A stretch of 64,000 nt of DNA from Polytrichum commune (lineage: Eukaryota > Streptophyta > Polytrichopsida > Polytrichales > Polytrichaceae): NCBI GenBank assembly GCA_950295325.1, contig OX485806.1:34780001-34844000 (forward strand), written 5' to 3'. Numbering within the stretch: position 1 is the first letter of the stretch; every line of letters starts with the position of its first letter. The position numbers and the translations under genes were made by a program. Shown one piece after another: positions 36,277-47,900 of this stretch. A model generated the notes under the pieces. It saw only the letters and a list, made by a program, of their open reading frames with translations, did no database searches and was not told the DNA's origin.

Positions 36277-36785
36277 AAGGGCCACTTCACACACAAGACT
36301 GAGTGCCCGTGACCATTACACTTCAAGCACTCTCATTGGTGGAAAAGGCGGAGCTGGTCCAAGTTCGCTTCACACTTACGCTTGAGGGACCAACGGAGTA
36401 TGTGAATGTTGCAAGATGGATGTAAAGTCTACATGGATTCCTACATGGCATCGAATGGATCATGTTTCATGGTCACTTGGATTATTTTCAAAACCCACCT
36501 CTTGGAGGTAGACCTATCACAAAACCAGGAGACCATGGCACTCCGAACACTCACAACCGTTGATTTATTCTATTTTATCATGTGTGAGGACCTACATGAA
36601 TAGAAATCCATTGAAACAACATTTGGTTGAGGGCCTGGTCACATATGACTTCACACTACACTTGAGGGTCCGTGACCACACTACAGAATTTTGGAGGTGT
36701 CTTGGGACGGCCTTTGGACGCTTTCTTTTGGGCTCTCACAATTTCATGGTCACGGCTCTTGTCTCGTGTGTGAAGTGGCCCTTAA
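36277..36785. mobile_element. MITE-like element with terminal inverted repeats of about 40 bp
   Basis: The left end TAAGGGCCACTTCACACACA is inverted at the right end (TGTGTGAAGTGGCCCTTA), and the match continues inward to GTGACCAT against ATGGTCAC. The span is 509 bp. Related phrases (TTCACACTTACGCTTGAGGG and TTCACACTACACTTGAGGGT) recur inside. No open frame suggests a transposase, so it is non-autonomous. Confidence 0.7.
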
Positions 36786-37601
36786 CTTAGCGCCCGTATA
36801 AAGGTGTAAGGCCATCCCACCCTTATTATTAGCCTTGCACTACACTACATGCACATGCCTTGACAGTAAAAGAGTACATCCAAGATCCATCTAGGACTGT
36901 TGTCATCCACATCCACATCCACTTCCATTCATCCGAAAAGGCTGCTAAAGGCGACGCTCGTGATTGGGCAGAGTCCTTCTCCTGTCCCCTCCGCCCCTTT
37001 CGACCTTCGCAGCTCGCTTGCTCCGCCTCCGCCACGTGTCGAATTACCCAGGAATCATTGTAACAATTTATTCTCAGCTTCTCCTTGAATGAATGAATAA
37101 AATAACTTAGCTTATTAGGATCAAAAACATACAGACACAGACACAGACACACACTCATGTGACGACTCCCGCGTCACTCTCCATCAAAATTATACCAACT
37201 TCCTGAAATCAAACCTGAAATCAAATTAGCGATACAGAGCAAGTGGTGCTCAAAGGGCCTCTTGGCGCTTGAGGAATATGTGTATGGATTTGATGTGTTT
37301 GGGTTTCTGGTGAATAATTAGGTAGCAACAGACGACCACCGATGCAGGTAACTTAGGAGCTGGAGGGTGGTTAGTGAGAGGAAATGCGGAGTGCTTTTGG
37401 AGGACATTGACGGAGGTAATGTGTATGTACTAAAAGCACAAAGATTTGAATTTTTGGATGTTGAATTGGGTTGACTTCAGTTGCGGGTAAGCTTAAGTAA
37501 GTAATTAGGTTGGAAGTGATTGAGATATTGGGTTTGGCCTTGATTTCCCACGTGTCGCTGGTGGCGACATTGGTATAAGGTGCACCCCCCCCCCGCCCCC
37601 C

Positions 37602-37950
37602 TTTGCTTCCGGTGTTTGTGTGGAATCAAGTTAGCAAGGAGATCATCGAAATCCAGAGTGGGGTTGGAGGATATTACAGTAAGTTATATGAAAGGTGGTT
37701 ATTTGAGCGCAGAGATTGGGTTTTGGGGTTGGTGGTAGGTTGGGAATTTCTTTGAGATTATGGTTTTGTGGCATTCGTTTACTTGCTTCCGGAGATTCTG
37801 CGGAATCGAGTTAGCAGAAGATCGCCGAAATTCAGAGTGGGGTTGGAGGACATGAAGTAAAAGTTACAGTGGTTATTTGAGCGCAAAAATTAGGTCATTA
37901 CGTTGGTGGTATGTTGAGAATTTCTTTGAGATTATGGTATTTTGGCATTC
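37602..37950. repeat. Tandem duplication of about 180 bp upstream of the DUF212 gene
   Basis: Two copies in direct order: TTGCTTCCGG, GTGGAATCAAGTTAGCA, TCCAGAGTGGGGTTGGAGGA, TTATTTGAGCGCA and GAATTTCTTTGAGATTATGG recur about 175 to 181 bases apart. The duplication lies 450 to 800 bases before the start codon of the DUF212 gene and may be part of its promoter. Confidence 0.75.
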
Positions 37951-38308
37951 AACTACCACGTGGTTCTGGTGACAACCCCACCGAAAGCCCTTGCACTCGA
38001 GGAATGATTCGATGTGGTTTGGGGGTGAGGGGAATGCAGAGTGCACCTGGAGGACATCAAAGGTACTTGTTTTCAGCACAACAAGATCTGAATTTGAGTG
38101 GTGGGTGGTTGATTTGTGCAGCATAATTCCCGGCGGTTCGGGGGGTCCGCAGGCATTGTCGAGGGAGGAATTGGTGGTCAAGGCATTCGTTCATTCGTCG
38201 ACTGCGCGAATAGGGCGAAATTGGTTAAGGATGAATTAGGAGGAAAAAATTAGCAGGAATGTCACGGATGTCACATTGGAAATTTGTTGGCGAAAGCTCC
38301 GAGTGAGC

Positions 38309-38333
38309 AGAGAGAGAGAGAGAGAGAGAGAGA
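38309..38333. repeat. AG dinucleotide run in the 5' leader of the DUF212 gene
   Basis: An uninterrupted AG run ends about 55 bases before the start codon at 38388. GA/CT runs at this position are common in plant 5' leaders and core promoters; whether it works here is not shown. Confidence 0.8.
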
Positions 38334-38387
38334 TTGTTCTTGTTTGATTTGGTTTGTGGGGGTGTGTGTTTAATTTGAGCTCGATCG

Positions 38388-41300
38388 ATGGCGTTGGAGA
38401 CTTCTGTGGGCGCCAGGGGGTGGACGGCGGTGATCTTAGCTGGTGACATGCAATGTGGGTCCAGTAGACACCACAGATTGGCACTGCGAAGCGACTGGGT
38501 GGGGTCAAAAGCTCAATTTAACCAACTCTCTGTGCAACCAAGAATCAAAGGGACTGGGAGATTATCGCCGCGGGTGGTGGTTCGATCTGGATTCGAAGAC
38601 ATTCTTCATAACGAAGTGAGTTAAGACCGACTCTAATCATGCTTTAAAAAAGAGAAAATCTCAAAGTTGTTCATCGATTTTATCTCGACATTACATGTGG
38701 TGTCCGAAGTTTCTTAGTGTAAACCACACATTCAAACACATCCACCTTCATTTAGGAAAATGTCATATGATCCAGCTTGAGATTGTTCCCAAAGTTCTTC
38801 ATTGATGTGCATAATAATCTCTTCCCCGTAGAAACTACCTCGGATACTACCCGGCCATCACAAAGAAATTCCTCATAACCAAGTGAGGCAAGACAGACTC
38901 TAATTGAATAAAGTCTGGTGATGATGATCATGCTTTTTGTCTCAAGTTGTTTATCGATTCGTCTTTCTCGACATTGAACGTGGTTTCCGAAGTTGCTTAG
39001 GTAAACCACACATTCAAACACATCCACCTCCATTTAGGGAAACATCATATGGTCCAACTTGAGATTGTTTCCAACGCTCTTCAACCATGTGCATAATAAT
39101 TTCTTCCCTGGAGAAACTACCTCAGATGCCCCCCGGCCATGACAAAGAAATCCTTCATAACCAAGTGAGTTAAGACAAACTCTAATTGAAGTCTGGTGGT
39201 GATGATGATCATGCTTCTTTTTTTGTCTCAAGTGGTTCAGCGATTCTTTTTTACTCAACATTGAACGTGGTTTCCGAAGTTTCTTAGGTAAACCCCACAT
39301 TCAAACACATCCACCTCCAGCTTGGGATTGTTCCCAAAGTTCTTCAATGATGTGCATGATAATGCCTTCCCTGTAGTAATTGGGCCACATACTTGGCCAT
39401 GAGGTGGACGTGGCTGAGCGGCGAGTCCCCATTATATCTAGTACATGGTTGGAGGGATCGTTCTGATGCCTCTAAGATAACATTATAGAGTATTGTTTTA
39501 GTAGAAGTGGCACAATAGTGGACCAGAAATGAGCTCAGAGCCACTTGTGCCATCTGGTTGCATCTGGTTTCACCGTTGCTTTTTAATAGTGTACCCTCCC
39601 TTAACAATATGCCTTAAAAGTTCAGAGAAGGAATTTTCCATAAGAGGTGCCACATCAGTGGAAAGAAGACTAAATAGGACAGTTGTTCTTAAAGTCTCTC
39701 AAGTACTCATCTTCTTGTAGGGAGTTTTGCCTCACTTTTGACATTTCATAGTGTTTAAGAAGTGTTCAGATGGTGTCGGAATGCCTACTTTTGGTGAAAT
39801 GAAGGGGTTAGGCGTTTGACTTTGGCCAAGACATGGTTACATAGAAATGCTCTCCTTGTCAAGCTTTCGAGAGCACCATTTTTAGGAGTCTAACAAAAAC
39901 CAAGAAAAATTCTTCCTTCCTTCCCTTGGTCTTCCCTTGCCCCTCATGTACATTGTGTTCAAGTAAGCTCTAGTAAGTTCCATGTTTATGTCTACGTAGT
40001 CTAATTCCATTGCTTCCAAGGCATGCAAGAACCAAGGAAAGTCCAAGGAAAATAAAAGTCATGCAACTAGTAGTGATTGCAAGACACACTACATGGGGTG
40101 GCCGTGATTGTCCAATACATCCTTCAATTTTGATTTCCAATGGCCTCGATTGTCCAAGTAATGCCCACACAACCACATAAGTCCTTGCCGTAATTCCTAG
40201 CTTTGCTTCCATGATGCCCCTCACTGCTCCTTGCTCTCGTTGGTTGTTGCTATTTAATTTCACACGCTAGTGACCCCAAATGGAACAACAAGGCCCCCCC
40301 CCCCCCCCCCAACACACACACACACACACACATACATACATATCTATCTATCTATCTATCTATATATTGTTGATTAGTAACAAAAGGATATGGGCTATTT
40401 GATGTGCACAGGTTCTTGTTTCGGCTGTTGCTGCGAGCACACTTGGGCAGCTTGTGAAGCCTTTTGCGGCCGCATTGTCTGGTAAAGGATTCAACTGGAA
40501 ACTTATAATCAAGTCCGGTGGTCTCCCCTCCTCTCATTCGGCAGTAAGCACCTCTTTTTCACTTGAATTTATTTGCCGTATTCGCATATTTGTGTTTTTG
40601 AGGAATCTGATTCCACATTCTGACTTAGTTTCTGGGGAGATTTTGGGCAAAATCGGTTAGTTGAGATCCAAGTGTTCCCAAGGTTCAGCTGGTTTACATG
40701 TTGATATCTCTCTGTTTTCCTTTGTTAATATAAGGTATATTTGATAGATTCCCTCAAAATGATTGGTGAGTTGCATAAAGTTATTTCTCAAACTTAAACA
40801 GCTCATCTGAAACTAATGGTCGGATCTCCCCATTTGTAGATTTTAATTTAATAACAGGCAAATTTTCCATCTCTCAAGAATGTGTATCGTCATGTGGGGT
40901 ACAGGCAGTGACAGCAGCTGCAACGGCCCTTGCGTTTGAGAGGTATTATTGGTGGATGTTGTGTTGTTTGTGACTTTTTAGTTAAAAAGATGAATTATAT
41001 TGTAAAGGGATAAAACTGTCTGCAATTTTATTCTGAGGAGTGAGTAGTTGGAGATGTCATCGAGATTTTGTGGTTGACTCTAATGTTGGTAGGTATACAT
41101 ATTTCTCTGCAGGGGTTTGTCAGATGGGGTGTTTGGCCTCTCTGTCGTGATCGCTGGGATCATCATGTATGATGCCCAGGTAAATTTACCAACACCTACC
41201 TAGACTTTTTGATTCCTTGATGGGATGAGCAACTGATGTGATTTTTTTGTAAAGTTCTCTTTTTTATATCAATCTTTGGAAGAGAAATCTGGAAAAGTAA

Positions 41301-43595
41301 CAGGTTTTTCTTCAACTCTTAGGGGTTGTTGATTGGCCATTCTTGTGAAAATATTGTAATAGTGTGCTTTTGGCAAAGGGTGCTTCTTCAAACATAAGCA
41401 CTAGGGTTTAGTAATGCTTTCTCAGTGTGAACTCGACATTTAGCTAGCTAACAATTCCATTCAGCAGTGATCCGACTCGTAATTAGACCGCCATTTAGGT
41501 CTTGCAACTTAAAATGAAATGTTTATGAAATGTATAGAAATATTAAAAGATTAAAATGACCACACTGTGTATGGTAGGCATTGATTCCATGTTGATGTAG
41601 TCTGATGTGATTGAAGCAATGTGAAATCCATGTACAAGGGTGTGCGACAACGTTTTGAGCATCACAATTGGAAATTTGTTGATGGCAGGGAGTGCCTTCT
41701 TAGTGCTACTTAACTCGACGATTTAGCTAGCGGTTTGTTCAACACTGATCTAACTCATTATTTGATCTTTTAGGTCTCGTAGCTATGAAACATAGAAACA
41801 TCAAAAGATTAAAATTGCCACCCTATGTTGGGTAGGCATTGATTCAATGTTGATGTAGTTTGATGTGTTTAAATCAATGTGATATTAGTGTTGGTGATAC
41901 ATTTATGAATACAGAGAATTTGTGGTGATGTTTTCAGCATCACAATTGGAAATTTTTGTTGGCAGGGAGTACCTTCTTAGTGCTAACTGAACAGTTTAGG
42001 TAATGGTTCATTCAACACTGATCCAACTTAAAAGTCAACCTTTCAGGTCTCGCAGCCATGAAACATTGAAACATCCAAGGATTTTAACAATTGTCACCCT
42101 ATGTTGGGTAGGCATGGGTCCAAATGTTGCTGTAGTTTAATGTGACTGCATTAATTTGAAATCAGTGTTGAATACATTTTTGGTGATGTTTTGAGCAACA
42201 CAACTGGACATTTGATGATGGCAGGGAGTACCTTCGTAGTGCTACTTAACTCGACAATTTAGCTAGCTGTTCATTCAACACTGATCCAACTCACAATTCA
42301 ACCTTTTACGTATTGCAGCTATGCAAACATAGAAACATCAAAGTATTAAAATGGCCACCCTATATTTGGTAGGCATTGAATCAATGTGAAATCCGTGTCT
42401 AGATAAGGATTCAAGGGTTTGTGATGATGTTTTGAGCATCATAATTGCAGATTCTTGTTGCCAGGGAGTTACCTTCTTATCGCTATTTAACTTGATGATT
42501 TAGCTAGGGGTTCATGCAACACTAATCCAACTCATAATTTGACCTTTTAGGTCTTGCAGCTATGAAACATAAGAATAATCAAAAGATTTAAAATTGCCAC
42601 ACTATGTTGGGTAGGCATTGATTCCAATGTTGATGTAGTTTGATGTGATCGCATTAATTTGAAATCAGTGTTGATGATATGTGAACTTTAAATATAGGGT
42701 TTAGGGTTTAGGGTTCAAAGAATTTGTGGTGATGTTTTGAGCATCACAATCGGAATTTTGATGATGGCAGGGAGTACCGTCTTAGTGTTACTTAAGTCGA
42801 CATTTAGCTAGTGGTTCATTCAACACTAATCCGACTGATAATTCTATCTCATAGATCTTGCAGCTTTGAAACATAGAAACATCAAATGATTTAAAATTGC
42901 CACCCTATGTATGGTAGGATTGATTCAAATGTTGATGTAGTTTGATGTGATTGCATTGAATTGAAATCAGTGTTGATGATATGCGAACCCTATATTTAGG
43001 GTTCAGAGAACTTGTGGTGATGTTTTGAGTACCGTACTTGAAAATTTGGTGATTGCAGGGAGTACGAAATGCAGTTGGAAAGCACGCGAAGGTCATCAAC
43101 ACCATGGTTGTGTCCTATGCACCTAGTCTACCTCGGTCTGAAGTTTCAGCTCGAGCTGTGCCGAGTGCAACTCTCCCTTCTCCGGCTGCAATTGGCTCGG
43201 AATTAGCCCGCAGTCCCGTCGAAGCCGAACTAGCGTTTCTCGAAAACACCGCCACCTCTCCTCCCTCCTCCTCCAGGTCACTCACAGCAACCCTAGAAAC
43301 CAACGCACCCGACGCAAACAATGTCAACAATTTCAAGCCACAGAATTCATTGAACGGAGCCGCGAGTGGAACGATAGACGGATCGCACGTTCGCACCAAG
43401 AAATTCTTTGACGTCGTGGGCCAATTGCCGACCATGAAGGTAGGTGAAGTTGATATTCAGGAGCTAGGAAACCAGGATGGATGGCAGCTTCTCCCCCTCA
43501 AGGAGTCGATAGGACACACGAAGCTTGAAGTTATCGTTGGAGGCATTTGGGGGATTTTGATATGCCTTGCTTTGCATTCCGTTACGAACCCTTAG
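38388..43595 (+). CDS. DUF212 / divergent PAP2 family membrane protein, probably plastid-targeted
   Basis: Exons 38388..38615, 40412..40543, 40905..40942, 41113..41179 and 43059..43595, all with GT-AG introns and agreeing phases; 333 aa. Conserved blocks: VLVSAVAASTLGQLVKP (77-93), GGLPSSHSA (112-120), DGVFGLSVVIAGIIMYDAQ (137-155), GVRNAVGKHAKVIN (156-169) and ESIGHTKLEVIVGGIWG (304-320). These match plant 'acid phosphatase/vanadium-dependent haloperoxidase-related' proteins. PSSHS and the R/H-rich block resemble PAP2 phosphatase motifs, but activity is unproven in the family. Exon 1 encodes a basic, serine-rich N-terminus like a chloroplast transit peptide. Residues about 175 to 265 form a low-complexity insert longer than usual. 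Introns 1 and 4 contain tandem copies of the gene's own splice-site regions. The gene converges on the U11/U12-31K gene 1.4 kb away. Confidence 0.9.
38595..39345 (+). repeat. Tandem repeat copying the exon 1 donor region (intron 1)
   Basis: The real donor CATAACGAA|GTGAGTTAAGAC (GT at 38616) is echoed at 38883 (CATAACCAA|GTGAGGCAAGAC) and 39165 (CATAACCAA|GTGAGTTAAGAC). Spacings are 267 and 282 bases. The intervening blocks (AACGTGGTTTCCGAAG, TCAAACACATCCACCT, TTGAGATTGTTCCCAAAG) repeat in the same order, and a partial fourth unit ends near 39345. The repeats begin inside the last 20 bases of exon 1. Confidence 0.88.
40288..40372. repeat. Compound simple repeat: poly-C, CA, then ATCT
   Basis: A poly-C tract passes into CA dinucleotides, ATAC units and ATCT tetranucleotides, ending 40 bases before exon 2 of the DUF212 gene, in intron 1. 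Confidence 0.92.
41400..43065 (+). repeat. Tandem repeat copying the exon 5 acceptor region (intron 4)
   Basis: Units of 240 to 306 bp each end in the sequence of the exon 5 acceptor. The AG of the extra acceptors ends at 41688, 41965, 42224, 42464 and 42770; the real one ends at 43058. All are followed by GGAGT as in the exon. Each unit also holds TTCAACACTGATCCAACTCA, TTTAGGTCTTGCAGC, CATAGAAACATCAAAAGATT and GGTAGGCATTGATTC. One unit near 42698 has acquired a short run of TTTAGGG telomere-like repeats. Confidence 0.92.
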
Positions 43596-44973
43596 AAGTT
43601 CACTTAGTAGTCCAAGTTTTTATCAATGTACATCATAGTTTCTTGCAATTGGTGCCATCCCATAATTCCTACTAATGTGTAAAGCTTGAAACCCTAATTC
43701 TTGTCACCTTTTTGAAGCTCCTACTCCTAAGCTTGAAGTTGTCGTTGGGGGTATTTGGTTTTGGCATGCCATGCTTTTTTTTCTGTTACGAACCCTTACA
43801 AATTCACCTAGTAAGGTACGCATGCTGAATTCTGCTACCAATCTTAATTGGACACCTAATTTTGAGTGGTATGTGATTTTGGTGTGGCTCCGAGAAAGGA
43901 TGCCAAAAAGACATGTGATTGAAAGAGATTGGACCAAGTGTTTAAAATATGAAAACCATTCTAGGGTGAGTAGTAACCTGAATTGGGGGGGGGGGGGGTT
44001 TATGATTACTTAATGAGCACAAGAATCTTCAATTCGATAATGTACAATAATGTACAATAGATTTTTACTCCCGTAGTGTGATATGGTGAAAACATCATCA
44101 TGGGACTATATATATTTTTTGAACTTTTGAACTATATTGCATGACAATGTGAGCATATTTCAATATAAAATGTTCTTTCATACAGTTTAATGTACCATCA
44201 TTGTGTATACAAAATAACATCTTATTGAGAATACAACATTCAGATAATATGACACTTTCTTGCACAACCAAGCGTGTCACATTAAAGAGGGAGAACAGTA
44301 CCTAATTCGTGCAAGCATATTAACCAGAAAGAACAATTCAAGGTTTTGTGATTTGGCCAAACAATCTCACAGATTGTAGAATTCAATTATTATTAAATAG
44401 TGGGTTGAAAAAATAGGGTTTGAACAACAAAAATAACCAGCATAAAAAATACTCAATCATAGACCCACACAAACAGATTTATGCAATCAAAATTTCTGCA
44501 TTCAAATTTCCAGTTCTGGAATGAATAAGCAGTCAATTCCACGTCATCAAATTTCAAATCATTCATAGACTTCTGCCAGCCACCAATTTTCGTTCTGGGA
44601 GTAAAACTTCAGCACACTTCCATGGGGATGGATGATGGTGGAAAAAAAATTGCCACATAGAAGTGTGCCCTAAGCAGGTGCTTGGACAGTATATAACTCC
44701 GTTAACTTGATCCACCTAAAATCTAGTCAACTATCACAAACTAATAAATGGTATGGTTTGGGCCTAGGGAATTCTCTGTAGATAGAGTAGGTGTTTGGTT
44801 ACTATGCAATTTACAAACAGAAAAAAGCTCTATATTTTTCTCTCCCTCTAAGCAAGCAAACTGAGACTCTAAGGTGAACTATCTCGGAATTACAATGCCC
44901 TCTATTGTTCATTTTTACAGCAGACAGTTAGGATGCCAAACGCAAACACTCTGAATTTCTGGAACTCTTTGTT
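43596..44973. other. Intergenic space between convergent genes
   Basis: I see no further gene. At 43700 to 43810 a degenerate second copy of the last 100 bases of the DUF212 coding sequence occurs (AGCTTGAAGTTGTCGTTGGG, then TTACGAACCCTTA), another sign of local duplication. A fragment of the 365-bp dispersed repeat lies near 43864 to 43990, and a poly-G tract near 43984 to 43998. The 3' untranslated regions of both genes must fall here. Confidence 0.5.
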
Positions 44974-47900
44974 TCAAGCTTCATCCCCACTTGCATCTTC
45001 ATCACTGAAATATCCTCCTTTCTTTTTGGGTCCCTGCCAGAATCCAGTGGATGTCAATAACAAATAAAATGACAACCTCCACTTGTGCAAGAAATAACAA
45101 AGAGGACAGTATATTGGACGACCACAAGGTGGCTGCATGCCTATGGTGACCTATTCTATACAACATTGTATCAGTCACACTTTCCCTAGCCTAGTTGCTA
45201 AGAATCATCTGTTAGGCAATCCATGGTGCCTCTGCACATATTAGAGTTATCCTCTAATTCAACATGACTTTTGGTGGAAAGTTGATTGTTTTGCATACAA
45301 CACCTTCCATGTTCAGCAAAGTTTCCGGTACATGCTTGGAAGTAGTGTGTGGGTATGAACAAAAATTGATCTATATCAGTTCATTGAGGGTCGAACTCAT
45401 TTTGGCATGCCAAGAGGTGTTAAAATGAGTTCAGCTCTCAATAAACCAAAATTAGTTGCTCCTCATTCAAACTCAAACAATACCTTCGAGCATGCACCAC
45501 AAGTGGAAAGAAACCATTGCTTTTGTATGCAAAACAACCAGTAGAAAACCATAGGGGACCAACTCCCAATGAAAAGCCCCATGGAGTTAAAGGACAACTC
45601 TACTGACAAAGATTTAGGTCAGAGTATCCAAGACCAAGTACGTGACAGCAGTAACTCTGACAAGAGTACTTTTCATAAGAGAACAACCTTCAGGCCCCGC
45701 CGAGAAGGTGCAGAATCTCTATGGCGTCCATCAGGTGCTAAGCCCATTCCCCTGCATGATTACAAATACATTTACACAGAGGGAATTACTGGTTAGATTG
45801 TGTTTCTAGATGGCCAACATTAAACCGCTCTGCAGGAATTCCACCAATGACTGAATCAGGTGACCTTGGGGCACTTTTCATGCCCTCTCATAACTGAGTA
45901 ATATAAGTGTAGGTTTGTGCAAACATCATGGACTGTATTGAAGATCTACCTTACTATTCTGTGGTTGTCCTTACACCCTGACCTCTCCCCTAAGCCCAGT
46001 TAATAAGTGCAGTGCAGTTAATATCTTGGGATGGAAAATCTGTGAATACTTACGTTGCAGCAACAGCAGATGCCCAATTGTCATCTTCAAATTGAGTTTC
46101 GTCAACCTCTTCATCACTGTGAGTTTGATCACATCCACATATATTAGAATGATCACAATGTTTCAAATGTGCAGCAATTGTGAGATACTGCACTACACTA
46201 AATCTTGCAGATGTGGGAAGTCATTTGAACAAAGTTTAGCAGCATCGCCAGACAGTAGGAACTCAATGATTTATATGAATCCTCAAGAATCCTTAACAGA
46301 GTGTTGCAAAACAAAACTTCCCAAATAAATGAGTAGCCTTTCAACATGAAGCCATGTACCATGCAGCCATCAAAGTAAGAGAAAAGAAAGCTAGGACAAA
46401 TACCTCCCATCTTGCTCTTCTTGTTTACTTCCAACATCATACTTGCTCTGTTCTCTTCGTTTCTTTTTCAATACTGGTCGTTCCCTTGCACCCAGCTGAT
46501 TTGATCCACCAAGGATACAAATGAGAACTACTTCCAAGTGAGAACCACATCCAAGCTGGCTAAAAGGCTCGGCAACCCAAGATTCTAGGTCCAACTTGAG
46601 GGCACATAACATCCCCAGTCATATATACAGGTTGACAGCATCTTAAGACTTCCTTTGATTTTACGTTTAGACAAGGTACAAAATTCCAGACAGTGAGCAA
46701 GATTGTTGAAATTTCTCCAGGCTTTTACTGCAGCCTTGGAAAACTGACAATATTGAAGCCCTACACTGAAGCAGCAACCACTAGGAAAGATGTGCAGGAA
46801 AAAAACGTCACCAAACATGCAACTGGAAGTACGAAATGCAGGTAGGGAAAATCCTTACCACGTTCTTGGGGCATTCGTAGGAAAGATGGCCTCCTTCCCC
46901 ACATTCATAGCACCGGCTCTTGTCCTTATAATCCTGCACACTCCAATACAAACCATTCAGAAAATCAACAGTGAAAATCTCTAAACAAAACAAGAAACTC
47001 ATGCACAAATATGAACTGAACAAGCACGTGGGAATGCTGAAAGTCCATTTCCACCTATGAAAATCTCTACCATTTTGTTCAGCAGTTCAAAGAATCATGC
47101 CACAAATGCTTGTGAAGTTTTTGACCCACAACAAAGAAGAAAAGTAGCTGTAATGTACCCGGCGTCTAATGAACTCCTTCGCCCGCCCATTGTCAGTGGC
47201 TATAGAAACCTTCAGCGTCCTCTTGTTCAATATCTTTCCATTCATCACTTTCACCTACATCACCACTATAACATCATGTCTGCAAGTCAAACAAGCAGCT
47301 AGCTGCACAACACAATGATTTGTATAAAAACCACAAAAGTCCTGCTCCACAAGCTGAAATATTACCATCAATATTTAAATGAAAAGTCTATAGCTCACAT
47401 ATGTAACACCATGTATGAACAATTGAAAAGGTCGACTGATCCAAGATTGATAACTGACCGCATTTTGCGCATCCTCACGATCGGTGTACAAGATGAAGGC
47501 CACACCTTTCCTTTCTCTTGTCTTCCTGTCCTTCAAGATGGTGACCCTGCAGAGATGGTTGGAGAGTAAGAAAACCATAAACCCTAACCTCAACCCACCC
47601 TCAATATTGGATGACAATATAGGTTGGGGAAGGGTCACATACCCACCCCACCTCAATCCTGACCTCAACACCCCCGTATCTCAATATTGGATGACGATAT
47701 TGGTTGTGAGGTCGGCTTGAAATTGTTAATCTGTGCAAGGAGATGCACATGAGCCTTCAGGGTCTGCTAATTATCACCAATGCCAAAAGGCAATTAGCTC
47801 TCAAAGAATATTTGACAAATATAGTTACGCTCCGTCTACACAACACACGCTTCCTTTGCAGGCGTGACAAACTCGTCAGACAATGATTCCATGTTGGCAT

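Noticed and set aside
36829-37158. Minus-strand ORF of 109 codons upstream of the DUF212 gene
   Set aside because: It contains CA/GT-repeat-derived residues and no domain, with no matching splice signals.
42696-42716. TTTAGGG-type run as an interstitial telomere or chromosome-fusion scar
   Set aside because: Only about three units long and inside one unit of the intron 4 array. This length arises readily by chance or slippage.
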